22,112 nt of DNA. Origin: Chara braunii (Eukaryota; Streptophyta; Charophyceae; Charales; Characeae). Every line of letters begins with the position of its first letter. Position 1 is the stretch's first letter. Position numbers and translations under genes: made by a program. Of the stretch, positions 1 through 8,915 are shown one piece after another. The notes under the pieces are model-generated. The model was given only the letters and a program-made list of their open reading frames with translations. It did no database searches and was not told the DNA's origin. The DNA is taken from the NCBI GenBank assembly GCA_003427395.1, contig BFEA01000729.1, positions 488,458-510,569 on the forward strand. The letters run 5' to 3'.

Positions 1-13
1 CCCCCCCCCCCCC
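1..13. repeat. C homopolymer at the left end
   Basis: Thirteen C open the window. Together with the GA tract at the other end this suggests the sequence stops at simple repeats where an assembly failed. Confidence 0.9.
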
Positions 14-59
14 GACCATCCATCCAAATTGATCCAATAAAAAAAAGCACCCCTACGAA

Positions 60-620
60 GCAGTGGTCTGAACCCACAGCTTGCCCAGAACATTGAACCT
101 CCATGCGACACCAGAACCCCTGCTGCCTACAGCACCTCGTACACCTTTACGCCATGCGACACCACAGGCATCCGAACCACAGTAGCCTACAATACCAGCT
201 ACACTGCCGATTCAGCCAGATGCCTTGGCACCTGCAACCCCGTCGCAAACTAGTGCCATGCTCATTCATTCTTGCAACACTTGCCAAAGTAAAGCTGCAT
301 CAAGTTGGAGAAAGCGCAGTGCTACATCTTCTCAAGCCGATCGCTTGCTTCGCTAAAGGTGCAAAGCCACATCACCCGTTTCTTCTCTACGAATAGCCAT
401 CCAGCAGCCTCAGTGCAATGCATTGGGATGCAACCCGCCAAGCCACTAGTGCCATACTCATTCAGTCTTGCAACACTTTGCTGAAGTGAAGCTGCATTAA
501 GTTGGAGAGAGCTGCGCTGTATCTTCTCATGCTCATCCCTTGCTTGGCTTATAGGTGCAAAGCCACCAACATTGGTCCTGGCCGACGACAAACTAGTACT
601 CACCTAGGAAGATTGACCCT
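60..620. repeat. Decayed direct-repeat cluster, period about 196 bp
   Basis: Two diverged copies begin at ACTAGTGCC (249 and 445) and run about 125 bp, sharing the blocks CTTGCAACACTT, AAGCTGCAT and AGGTGCAAAGCCAC. Their left flanks (about 220 and 414) also resemble each other, giving a period near 196 bp. A third start (ACTAGT) lies at 592. Inside the left part, CATGCGACACCA recurs at about 102 and 153. Open frames here (103-396 plus, 322-603 minus) follow the repeats and look like no known protein. Confidence 0.65.
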
Positions 621-835
621 GCAGCTAGAAGACAGTGCAGAAAGACAAGCGGCATAACCTGGGGAAGGCACTGTTCAAGGGGAGGAAGAGTAGCATGGGC
701 CATGGCGCTTTGGTGGTGCACACAGGCGATGATATCCTGTTCTCTATGAGTGTTCTGAGCCCATCGTAGATGGAGGTTCGTGTGTGGGCATGTTAGGGGT
801 TTATTGCAATAGCTCTCGAAACTACGAACATAAGA
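604..835. other. No gene seen
   Basis: Unique-looking sequence without a convincing open frame, RNA gene or promoter. A short phrase near 704 (CCATGGCG then a CACACAG block) recurs in altered form near 1079, on the other side of the SINE. Confidence 0.5.
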
Positions 836-840
836 ATGGC

Positions 841-1050
841 CCTGATAAAGTAAAGCTCAGTAGGTTGAGCATGCAAGTGGTATTCAGGAGGTCATGGGTT
901 CAATCCCCCACAGCTCCCTGCGGCAGGCTTGGTGTTCACCAGCTGAGATAGTTGGCTTGCCCCCTCTGGATGGTCTTGGTAGGGGCTGGGGTCCTCCTTT
1001 GGCTCTCGCCCCTGCCATCCTTCGCTAGGGGTTAAAAAGCTTATTAGGTG
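841..1050 (+). mobile_element. tRNA-derived SINE
   Basis: The head has the internal RNA polymerase III promoter of a tRNA gene. The A box is AAGCTCAGTAGG at 853-864 (11 of 12 positions of the consensus) and the B box GGTTCAATCCC at 897-907, with normal tRNA spacing. An unrelated tail of about 140 bp follows and ends near GTTAAAAAGC. It is too diverged to be a working tRNA. The 24-A run at 1150-1173 could be its real tail, in which case the element is longer. No clear target-site duplication was found. Borders are approximate. Confidence 0.72.
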
Positions 1051-1424
1051 CTACTCCCTGCATAGAGTAATTTAGAGACCATGGCGGCTTAGTCGTACAC
1101 AGAGCTAGGTAGTACGACGTATATTTGTGAGAAGAACATAGCGTAGTTCAAAAAAAAAAAAAAAAAAAAAAAAGGATTCCCAACTGGAAAGGCGGTACTC
1201 AAGGGCAGCCCTTTGGCAACAATGCCCACAACTCATGTGAAAAGAGCCATGCAGGGAGTGCGCGTCCATACGCAAACAGTAAATCAACCACCAGACACCT
1301 GCGGCTCGACACCGTAGAGGTTCTGTGACCATGGGCTCATCAGGAAAGAACTTCCCAACGTTATCCCATAGGACACCCTAGTTTTTCCCTAAACCTTTCT
1401 TGCATAAACAGTTCTGCATTACGA
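1051..1424. other. Region between SINE and last exon; likely 3' UTR side of the minus-strand gene
   Basis: It contains a hairpin (GTCGTAC at 1092-1098 against GTACGAC at 1112-1118) and an A24 run at 1150-1173. On the minus strand it lies just downstream of the proposed stop codon, so part may be 3' untranslated sequence. No AATAAA signal was recognised. A minus-strand frame at 1105-1332 contains the poly-T as Phe codons and is not believed. Confidence 0.4.
1150..1173. repeat. A24 homopolymer
   Basis: Twenty-four consecutive A follow TAGTTC. It may be the tail of a plus-strand retroposon, possibly the SINE that starts at 841. Confidence 0.9.
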
Positions 1425-1527
1425 TCATGAAAGATTTGAGCCTGCTGTGCATTCAAAAGAACAATTTGGTAGAATCATTGTCGTTTCGAGGAGGCATGCA
1501 ACCTTTGCGAAGCGATTAGTATCAAAC
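1425..1527 (-). CDS. Terminal coding exon of the disordered-protein gene
   Basis: The acceptor on the minus strand is pyrimidine-rich and ends TTGTTGTCAG before G/TTTGAT. The single leading G completes the AG left by the previous exon, making an Arg codon. Thirty-three residues follow (FDTNRFAKVACLL and on, ending GSNLS) before TGA. It is short and has no recognised motif; the support is the acceptor quality and the phase match. Confidence 0.6.
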
Positions 1528-4500
1528 CTGACAACAAGAAGAACAGTCTTGATGAAGATGCACTCGAGCAGAAATAAGTGAACAGGACAAGCCTTTGGCC
1601 TCGATGAGAACGGAGGCATCCAGTGATTAAGCATACATAAAGCAGTTGGGGAAAGGAGGCATCCAGTGCTTAAACCACCAGTTCACACAAGCCTAAGCTG
1701 ACAGAGCTACCTTCCAAGGGCTCACCCGCCTGCAACTGCACCTGTTCAAAGCGGCCTGCTGCTTTTGCTACCGTCCCAGGCCCACATTGAAATGCTCTTA
1801 CCCCATATATACTATATAGGCAAGATCAGTACTTAGATTTGGGTGAACTGGTGGGTTTAAGCATACGTACAACGCTCTACGACTTACGGTAAAGGAGGCA
1901 TTCAGTGACTACGCATACATACAACAGTGTGATTCTCCTACGCATACATACAACAGTGTGATTCTCCTCAGAAAGACATGTCAAGACCACACAGCATTAA
2001 TCAATACCTTCTTGCTCTTCCTTCGACTCTCCCCTCTGCAGTGCCAGCATCCAGCCTCTCCATCAGGCTAGCTCGCAAGCTCCCTCGACCACCTCCTCTG
2101 CCCCCAGTTCCAGCTGTGCCTACCCTGAGACCCGACAATCCTACCGCCGACCTCTCTGCTCCACCAATGCCGCCCCTTCCCACACCACCCCACGTAGCAC
2201 ACCATCCGCTGCTTCCACCTCTGCGCCTCATAGATGCACTCATCAACTTTAAAGCCTCTTCTGGCCGCCCTTCAAAACCTTCAGGCAGCTTATCCCACCC
2301 TGTTGACTTAATCCTTGCACTATCAGGGCCCTTTGTAGAACTTTCCCCGCCCTCTCCGGAGGCAGTTGCGGCAGTACTCTCACGGCAAATCTCTCTATCA
2401 CGGGTTACCTCGTCGTTCCTCGTCTCAGCAAGAGACACAGTGCTCTCATCACACACCTGGCTCCCATGCTCTGCGCTCCCATCACTGTCATCCAAGCTCC
2501 AAGACTTTCCCTTCGTTGGGTTCAACGCCACTCTGTCCCGACCAGCTTTGATCTCCTCTGCGTTTGCAGCATGCCAATCTTCTCGTCCCATACTTCCCTC
2601 CCTCTTCCTCGTCTTCACTTCTGCGCTTTCCCCATTTCTTATTCCATTGCCCCTGTCATTCTTCATCTCCACACATAACTCCCACTGGCACTCCTTAACG
2701 CTCCCACCTCCTTTACCATTGGTCTCCACACTCCCCGCGTCTCGGCCAACCATGATATCACTTCCATCGCCAAGGGTACAGTCTGCGCCAAGTCTCCTCT
2801 TTTCCGACCTGCCCAGCTTGACAGCCTCACTCCCACATCCCTCTTCAATTGCATTGACGCAGTTGATCCCTCCACCCTGAGCAACAAGTTCGTTCCCCTT
2901 CTCCCCGCCTGTCTCCATGGCGGCGTTGGTCACATCCTCCACCTTCTCTATAGTATCTACATAATCATCCGAAACAAGCACATCCATCACCTCTTCTTCC
3001 TCAAGGAGCTCGTGGCCGTCTTCTTCAGCATCACCAACTACAAAATCTTCCGAGGTTCCACCCGAATCTCTTTCCCCCTCCATGATTTGGATCATCTCTC
3101 GATCCCCCATATCATCATCGAGCTCCAGGGAATGTATGTCGTGGGGATCCGCCCTCTGACATAGCAGGAATGCTTTGCCCGCACCATCATCCATGACCTC
3201 CATCACATTGGCACCGGACTCCCCCGCCTTCTCCTCAGCTGCTCCTCCTGCCCCATCTAATCCATGTCCAGTTCCTGTCGCAGATGGTCCTCGCTTTATT
3301 TCAGGATTTACAGCCCGGGCTGTTTGATCTCCTACCCCCTCTCCTTGCCCCCTATGTACACCGGATTCTGCCCGCAGTGAATCCACACTTTCTGATCTGG
3401 GCGACCTCAAACTTGCAGCTCCCAGCCCAGCCCCGTCCACAGCCTCGACCTCCGACTCGCCCGCCTCCTGTTCCGTCTCCTTGCCACAACCTGGTACAGA
3501 ACAAAAAGGCAGGCAAACGCGAGGATAGTGGGAGTCAGCGCTACAGCCAGCGAGGGAAGTGTGCATGTTTCAGCCAGCAAGCAGTGTATGGCTTCTTTTT
3601 CGGCGGCCAGCCAACCAGCTCACCACTCTATGTACACCCTGATTGATGACCTGATAGACCTTTACTGAGGAAACCGAATGGTGGGTCGCTGAGTTCAACA
3701 TTAAAATCACATGGTTTACATGACAATAATAATATCATCTCTTGTATGTATTGCTATTCAATAGCTTTTTTCTATTTCCCTAACTGAACTTTTTATAACT
3801 TGAGTTTATGTTTACGATATTTGACTCCTTTTCACGCTCTGGTTCATTGCACAGTCCTTCCAAGTAGAACAAACAAACAACAGGTTCGACAGCATGCACT
3901 CATAAGTATCACATCATATAAGAAGTGTAACGCGCATTCTCCACGACCTGCTCCCATAGGCATACGTGAGAACAGGCATCCAAATTCAGAGATCATTGTC
4001 ATAACGTGCTCCTATCGGTCAGCACAAAACATAAGACACCGTTAACTTGCCAGGCGCAGTCCCTAATGGTTTAACTGCAGCACACTCCTGACTGTTCTTT
4101 TGAGCTGCGCAGCCATGACTGCAAGAGAGTGTGATCGAAGTGGTCAGGCCCACGACTCGTGTTTAAGAGCACGTTACGACAATCATTGCTGGACTCAAAA
4201 CTGTGGAAATGGAAAGCCTGGCCAGGGATGCTAGATCATGCACAATACTCACCCTCCTTTACTATTGGGAGCTCTCTCTCCACAACCTGACGTTCCCAAG
4301 ATGCAATCTCCGCTGCCATGTCGCTACTCACACTTTCATTTCGTGTTCCTCCCTTTGCAGAGAGGTCATTCTTGCAGCTGTAGTCGCTGCTAAGACTCCC
4401 CTCACATCGTCGGCATATCAGCCCCCCCCTATTTCCCGCCGGTGCATCTTCCATTCCACTCGCTGGCCGTTCAGCACTCCCCTCTCGTTTTCTACTACCC

Positions 4501-7430
4501 TCACTGTGTGCACATGTAATGGACTGCATCAGCCGGCTGTGTCCAGCAGATTGCCGCTCCAAAACACCACCACTCTCCCGCCCTTCTGACCCAACTTGTG
4601 GACTGTCCTCCACCCCTGCAGCCACACTGCTTTCGGCAACCGTGAGGGCAGTCATCGCCTCTCCGTATGCTAGCTTGCTCTCCGTTGTTTCCGCTGAAGC
4701 AATTTGGCCCTCCCTGTCATTACCAACAGTTCGAGAACACCTCATGGCCACTTCTTCGGCTCGTGATTCCTCCTCCCCACTCCTCCACCGCCCATTTTTT
4801 GTATCTCTTTTCCCTTCCCTCAGCAGCTTCATATTGATCCGTACTTTGAACTCGCTGTGGCTCTTCGACTCGTCCCGACCCCGATCCATGAGGCATGAAT
4901 CCCCTCTTACACTGTTGCGGAGATCTTCTGCAACCTTCTCCGAGGCTTCCTGTGCAGCTAACGATCCTGTTTCAGTTCTTTTCACCCTCTTTCGGCCACG
5001 ACCACACCAACCCTGTTCCCCCCAACTGCTAGAGGGCTCCACATCTGCCTTTTCTGCCACTTCACTTCTTCCCTCTTTGTTCTTGCATCCCTCCTTGCCT
5101 GCTTTTCTCTCACACCTGGAAGATTCGCCATCTGCCACCACACTCACGTTGCACAATGAGCTTGGAATTGAAGTAGGCCCGTCCTCGACGATTGATTTAC
5201 ACTTCTCCGCCCTGCAAACCACATGACCTTGCCGCACTGCCATACCTCCCTCACCAGCTTGGAGATTATGTTCCTGCTGACCGCTGGGCTTACCTCCCTC
5301 CTCTCCACTACCATTTTCAATGTCTTTTTCGTCCACAAGAGCTGATGGCACTCCCGTACATGACGCACGGGCATTCTTCTGAGGCGCCACATGCGCTGGA
5401 GGTGATGGAGACCGCGTCACCTCCACCAGCTGAATCCTGCGCTTCTTGATAGGAACACTTGACGCAGAAGTTTCACTGAACCGATGACTGAATTTTGCAG
5501 TCTCAACCTGCAGGATGCAACATTTGCCATGTCACGCCACAGCCCTATATATAAGAATAAAATATATCTTAGAATAGAGAATGCACAAATCTTTTTTTCA
5601 TCAGCTGAACCCATCCAACCAGTGTAAGTCACTGGGTGAACCACGATGCAAACCATCTGCAAAAAAGATGGGCAGAAAACTCTTTGGTTTATCCGCTCTC
5701 AGGAAGCTTTTCAAGTTCACAATCACAGATTGCAGCCACCATAACACACGAGCAGTCAACGGAGGGCTTCTTCAAGATTAATTAACAAATACGATGCGAG
5801 ACCTACCCCTTCCGTTCCTGAAAAAAAAAAAGAAAAAAAAGACCGGTGTTTCCTGAATTAGCATACAGAAAGCTAGCACCAGTGTGTTCCCGAAGGTTCT
5901 CACAGGCCACCAGAGAGGCCTGTGACCATCACTGGCAGCAAACCATGGCTTCCTGGTTCCCGGTGCGAAACTTGGGGTCAACTTAGGGTGGTCACATCCA
6001 ATCCCATTCCTCGTACCCACACTCTCCCCCTTCAGATACTTTGGGACTCGCCTCTCAAGCATCCAGAGCCGACAACACAACACCCTTGCAAGATCCTCTA
6101 AACAAATAGCAAGACGGACTCCCCTCCTCCCACCACAAGACCCCGCTGTATTCTATTTTGACCATGCAGTACGTTCCCACCCTGTACAGGTGACAAAACA
6201 ACAACACAAAACCAAGCAGGATAATAGTTAATCGACAATGTGTACCTTCTTCTCATCGCGTGATGCATCTGCCGCGGGCCTGTGAACATCGTCCTCGGCA
6301 GACATCCTCGCAACATGGGCAGAGACTTGTCCACAACTCGATAACGATGAATCCGAGGACGGCACAGCATATGAGCAATCCCTAACCACCTCAGATGCTT
6401 TGACATCTAAATTGTATCTCCCAAAAACGGCGGATTTCCGTCCCAAAGCCCCATGTGTTCCCTCCGCAGCAGTTCCATTCGGCAGACCTGATCGTGATCT
6501 CTTTGTGACGTGATGGTGACCAAGAGAATCGCCTTCTTTGACTTTCTCGGGCCCAGTAGCACCTCTGGTGCATTGAGCACCCTTGGGGGCTTCCCTCACC
6601 ATACAGGGCTGTGACTCCTTCACATGCCGGTCTGGAGAGGGGCGCCCGGCCCCGTGTCCTTCCCTCTCTACTTTAGGAGCGAGTTTCTCCTTCTGTACTA
6701 CAGTCTTTGGATATTTCGCCGCGGAGGCTCCACTGACACCCACTCCTTTACCGTTGAACGCTACGCAGGAGGAGTTACAGGCAGAGGATGCCTGTTTTGC
6801 CCCATTCTTACCCCATGTTCCAGATGTCATCACAGCTGCATTGCCCGAACTAATACAGCTCAGCCACCCCTTCACACACCTCGGATGCGCGAGTGCGCAG
6901 CCTTTGGAGCAAGAGCACAGATTCACCTTCGGCACAATATCAAAGCACATGCGCAAAGCCAAAAAAAAACAGCGTCAACCCCTGTGTCAACCTGCTCCCA
7001 CTGAAAGCACAAACCAGCTTGCAGAGATCCCAAACAATGGGGCATGGGCATTAACACATTTCAGCAGAAGCTTCCAGTACATGTCCCTCAAACTGCATGC
7101 ACACATACTTGCAAGCCTATCTGCATGACCGATTCACTGCCACTGTCCCGGTGTGTCTGCATGTATAAACACAAGTTGGTCTGTTCACCGCTCCATGTGC
7201 ATACCCCCCCCCCCCCCCGCCCTTCCTCCGTGGCGCTCACGCATGTACTAAAACATACATGTGATCTCCAGAATGGCCTCACCGCCGCTGGCCTGGCGCT
7301 TGTGGCTTCCACGTCCCAGCTCTCCCCAGCAGACAGTGAATCGCCCCACTTCCCCCCTCTTTGCCAGGTCTCTTTTGTCTGTGTTCACTCTGGCCTGCCA
7401 ACCTGACCCGTTCTCTCTCAGGCAAACTTC
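1425..7430 (-). CDS. Multi-exon gene for a large, mostly disordered, probably nuclear protein (5' end unresolved)
   Basis: Five segments join in frame on the minus strand: 7430-7259, 6901-6246, 5507-4253, 3490-2008 and 1527-1425, giving about 1,222 residues and a TGA stop at 1427-1425. Every junction has GT and AG ends and the phases match (1, 0, 1, 2), which is unlikely by chance across three stop-free blocks of 656, 1,255 and 1,483 nt. The product is rich in Ser, Gly, Glu and Lys, with basic nuclear-signal-like clusters (KKRR near residue 297, RGRKRVKR near 446) and an acidic block (about 816-880). No catalytic domain was recognised. Such proteins are often chromatin or transcription cofactors, but that is inference. 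The start codon and first exons were not fixed; they probably lie between 7.4 and 8.0 kb. The first junction is the weakest. Confidence 0.68.
1612..1968. repeat. Tandem repeat array with an inserted element
   Basis: Unit 1 (1612-1654, 43 bp) starts GGAGGCATCCAGTG and ends GGGGAAA. Unit 2 begins at 1655 and is split after TTAA by the element at 1674-1856, resuming at 1861-1893. Unit 3 is 1894-1939. Its last 29 bp (1911-1939) are repeated exactly at 1940-1968. Confidence 0.85.
1674..1856. mobile_element. 183-bp MITE with TTAA target-site duplication
   Basis: TTAA stands on both sides (1670-1673 and 1857-1860). Directly inside are inverted termini ACCACCAGTTCAC on the left and the complement of ACCCACCAGTTCAC on the right, differing by one C. 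The neighbouring repeat unit carries the same sequence uninterrupted (CCAGTGATTAAGCATAC at 1621-1635), which reads as the empty site. TTAA duplication is typical of piggyBac-type transposases. No coding capacity remains, so it would be non-autonomous. Confidence 0.82.
2008..3490 (-). CDS. Large acidic, disordered exon (1,483 nt)
   Basis: The frame is open for 494 codons. The acceptor at 3491 follows a pyrimidine-rich run (CTTTTTGTTCTGTACCAG) and leaves GT, which joins the G of the previous exon to make Gly. The donor is AAG/GTATTG. The product is Gly/Ser/Glu-rich. An acidic block in its first half contains LEEEEVMDV and many Asp residues, and the end is Arg/Gly-rich (GRGGGRGS, then RARR). No folded domain was recognised. 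The opposite strand is open for 300 codons over part of this span, but that frame is a Pro/Leu/Ser shadow of the same composition. Confidence 0.7.
3491..4252 (-). other. Intron (762 bp)
   Basis: The donor GGAGG/GTGAGT at 4252 is a full consensus, and the acceptor is TGTACCAG at 3491. The interior is more AT-rich than the flanking exons, with ATAATAATATC around 3726. No embedded gene or repeat was seen. Confidence 0.65.
4253..5507 (-). CDS. Disordered exon with nuclear-localisation-like motifs (1,255 nt)
   Basis: This exon runs 418 codons from CTGCAG/GTTGAG to a consensus GTGAGT donor. Near its start lies SVPIKKRRIQLV followed by SPSPP, a basic cluster of the kind that works as a monopartite nuclear signal. 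A second cluster, RGRKRVKR, lies about 170 codons in. The rest is rich in Ser, Glu, Gly and Lys, with scattered Cys (RAEKCKS, ICRRCEGS). It enters in phase 0, which matches the AAG-ending exon upstream, and leaves one base for the next exon. No family was recognised. Confidence 0.72.
5508..6245 (-). other. Intron (738 bp)
   Basis: The donor is GAAG/GTACAC at 6245 and the acceptor CATCCTGCAG at 5508. It includes a purine run at 5821-5840 (A11 G A8). Short open frames at 5581-5781 and 5778-6083 show no protein-like signal. Confidence 0.6.
6246..6901 (-). CDS. Cys-containing, low-complexity exon (656 nt)
   Basis: The frame is open for 218 codons, from an acceptor TTGCTCCAAAG/GCTGC to a donor AAG/GTACAC. 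The first residues are Cys-containing (CALAHPRCVKGWLSC) and could belong to a small metal-binding module continuing from upstream. The remainder is Gly/Ser/Lys-rich with HHHVTKRSRSG in the middle. The exon leaves on a complete codon and so joins the next exon without a split codon. A second acceptor (GTGCCGAAG at about 6926) is possible but would not match the phase of the upstream segment. Confidence 0.6.
6902..7258 (-). other. Proposed intron (357 bp)
   Basis: The donor is ACAT/GTATGT at 7258 and the acceptor CTCCAAAG at 6902. An alternative donor, GCG/GTGAGG at 7282, keeps the same phase. It contains a C15 run (7204-7218) and a 48-nt exon-like stretch (7178 down to 7131) with good splice signals, but that stretch would introduce a stop in the phase used here. 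Confidence 0.4.
7204..7218. repeat. C15 homopolymer
   Basis: Fifteen consecutive C lie inside the proposed intron. Confidence 0.9.
7259..7430 (-). CDS. Probable upstream exon of the disordered-protein gene
   Basis: The minus-strand acceptor is pyrimidine-rich (GCTTCTCATCTCTGAG) and the frame is open for 57 codons. It begins EEVCLRENGSGWQARVN and ends GGEAILEIT, with one base left over to form Cys with the next exon. It is less repetitive than the downstream exons and may be part of a folded region. The same frame is open further upstream as far as a TGA at about 7483, so the true acceptor may differ. Confidence 0.42.
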
Positions 7431-8030
7431 CTCAGAGATGAGAAGCAGGCTTAACCGGTCAAATGATAGCCCCTGCTTGCTTCACTCCCTTGGATCATGG
7501 CGCCTGGTTGCAGCATCCTCTGCATGAGGCATTGCATGCTTGACATTACGTCCTAGACTTATAGGCACAACACACATTCGTCCTCCATCCCCAGTGTTCA
7601 CACCATGCGTGGAGTGGGGCAACCACTGCACCAACCAGCAGCTGAATCCCTGTCCCTGCAGTGCACACGCTCTCATTTCCGCTCCCTTTCTGGCACATTT
7701 GGCACAATATCTTGAGGGTGCTCCATGTTCTTGCGCGCAGCAAGCTCTGTGGCACATGTGCAAGTACCGGATTTTCCAAACCTGTTAACATACCATTTGA
7801 GATTACGGTTCAGCATCAGCGCAATCTCTAATGCTGAGGTGCCCAGTGGAATGAATTCAAAAGGACAGTCACTGCAGAACCGAGCATTGAGCAGCACAGA
7901 ATGCGTCATGGGATTGATGGAGCTCCTTTTTCTTTATTTAAGAGTCTAGCCCCTACCAGTATTGTATTCATCTGATTCTATCAGGGTTCAAACTTCTATG
8001 ATCTGCTCACTAACAGTTACATACATATGT
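7431..8030 (-). other. Probable 5' part of the gene, exons not resolved
   Basis: On the minus strand a Cys-rich frame (7763-7482) includes CHRACCAQEHG and YCAKCARKG and ends at TGA, in the same frame as the exon at 7430. Another frame (7909-7794) looks protein-like. I could not connect them with consistent phases, so either an exon or the start codon is missing from the model. Confidence 0.35.
7794..7909 (-). CDS. Candidate 5' exon, unknown protein
   Basis: From an ATG at 7909 the frame reads MTHSVLLNARFCSDCPFEF and continues IPLGTSALEIALMLNRNLKW to a donor TG/GTATGT. Balanced composition and a CxxC-like pair make it look more like folded protein than its neighbours. TAAATAAAG about 30 bp upstream resembles a TATA box, so it could be a first exon. 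A good internal acceptor (CGGTTCTGCAG) would instead make it an internal exon. I do not recognise the family, and its phase does not directly fit the exon at 7430. Confidence 0.33.
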
Positions 8031-8170
8031 GCACCATTTGGCTACTTGTGCCGGTTAAGACTGATGGACTTGAAAACCCATCAGTGTCAAAATTACCTGG
8101 GCACCATTTGGCTACTTGTGCCGGTTAAGACTGATGGACTTGAAAACCCATCAGTGTCAAAATTACCTGG
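8031..8170. repeat. Exact 70-bp tandem duplication with a tRNA-Ser-like core
   Basis: 8031-8100 and 8101-8170 are identical. Each contains GGTTAAGAC, then CTGATGG, ACTTGAAAAC and CCATCAG, a 7-bp stem with a 10-nt loop. The order resembles the D-arm and anticodon arm of tRNA-Ser(UGA), but the stem has one base too many on the 3' side, so it is not a functional tRNA. Identity implies a recent duplication or an assembly duplication. Confidence 0.9.
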
Positions 8171-8319
8171 GAAGCACAAACGCGGGCAGAGGGGCACCAG
8201 GTGTGACCATCTGACTTCCCCTTCTTTCCAGGAGGTTTAATGTCTTTCATTCCTTGACGTACTAGGTAGTTCCTTCTTTATTTTCCATCCAATGGCTGTT
8301 AACATTTCCCCCCTTTTCA

Positions 8320-8468
8320 GCGGCTTGGGCTGGTTGAGACTGATGGACTTGCGAACCCATCAAGTGTCAAGCTGACCTGGGGAAACCCCAATGTCAGGGG
8401 TGAGCTCCCGGTGGGATCATCCGACTCCGCCTTCTCTCCAGGGGTCTTCATTTCTTCCATTCCTTGAT
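8320..8468. repeat. Diverged third copy of the 70-bp repeat and its flank
   Basis: The core recurs as CTGGTTGAGACTGATGG then CTTGCGAACCCATCA. The next 90 bp also match the flank of the second copy: a CCTTCTTTCCAGG-like block and TTCCATTCCTTGA correspond to TTTCATTCCTTGA at 8246. The repeated unit is therefore a longer dispersed element, about 150-165 bp. Confidence 0.72.
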
Positions 8469-8470
8469 CA

Positions 8471-8839
8471 TCTCGTCACTGCCAACCCCATCATCACTCC
8501 CCTTTTTTTTTAATTTCTTCATCTCTCTTACCTCTCCGCTGCATGTACACTACCAGGGAACACCCACCATAACCCATGGTATAGGTTTCCGCCACAGAGC
8601 ACCGATGCCGGAGCTAAGCTGCACCAGCCCCTCATCACCGGATGTGAGACTGGGCAAGCGTTTCTGGCTCAGAACCACTGGCAGTGTTAGTGCCAAGTAC
8701 TGTGGGATGTCACTGCACTCCCTTTTTCCCCTCGCCCAGCCTCTGTTAGCCGACGTGTCTACCAAATGCGGCCCTGGGGGGGCAGAGGGCTATGTCTGGA
8801 TGGTACGGCACCAAGCATGCCGTCTTAGGCACGTACATT
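8471..8839. other. Probable SINE body, no gene
   Basis: On the minus strand this follows the tRNA-like head at 8840-8915 and may be its body. A T8 run lies near 8503. No protein-like frame was recognised. Confidence 0.35.
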
Positions 8840-8915
8840 AGGCCCATGGGAACTGGCCCACGACCTCTTGAACGCATGCAACTGGTATGCCTTAACAACT
8901 CAGCTAAGCCCCCGT
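8840..8915 (-). mobile_element. tRNA-like SINE head, minus strand
   Basis: On the minus strand, TTAGCTGAGTTG with GTTAAGGC is an A box (10 of 11 positions), and GTGGGCCAGTTCCCA sits where the B-box arm belongs, 30-40 nt on. The overall plan is that of a degraded tRNA, and the body probably extends towards lower coordinates. No CCA end or intact acceptor stem is present. Confidence 0.55.

Larger units (their letters stand above)
1528..2007 (-). other. Intron (480 bp) with tandem repeat and MITE
   Basis: The donor is AAG/GTATTG at 2007 and the acceptor TTGTCAG at 1530-1528. Most of the intron is occupied by the tandem-repeat array at 1612-1968 and its inserted inverted-repeat element. Confidence 0.6.

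Noticed and set aside
1336-1343. CTGATGAG on the minus strand, as in a hammerhead core
   Set aside because: No stem II and no GAAA element follow, so the ribozyme core is incomplete.
1978-2880. 300-codon plus-strand open frame rich in Pro, Leu and Ser
   Set aside because: It is antisense to the better supported minus-strand exon 2008-3490, which has good splice sites and phase; the openness follows from the base composition.
4519-5226. 235-codon plus-strand open frame
   Set aside because: It is antisense to exon 4253-5507 and has the same Leu/Ser/Pro shadow composition.
7131-7178. A 48-nt microexon with good splice sites
   Set aside because: In the phase required by the neighbouring exons it contains a TGA.
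7782-7793. A GTATGTTAACAG segment as a complete intron
   Set aside because: Twelve nucleotides is too short for a spliceosomal intron; only its GT was considered, as a donor.
8041-8170. Functional tRNA-Ser genes
   Set aside because: There is no acceptor stem, no proper T-arm, and the anticodon stem has an extra base; only a tRNA-like core remains.
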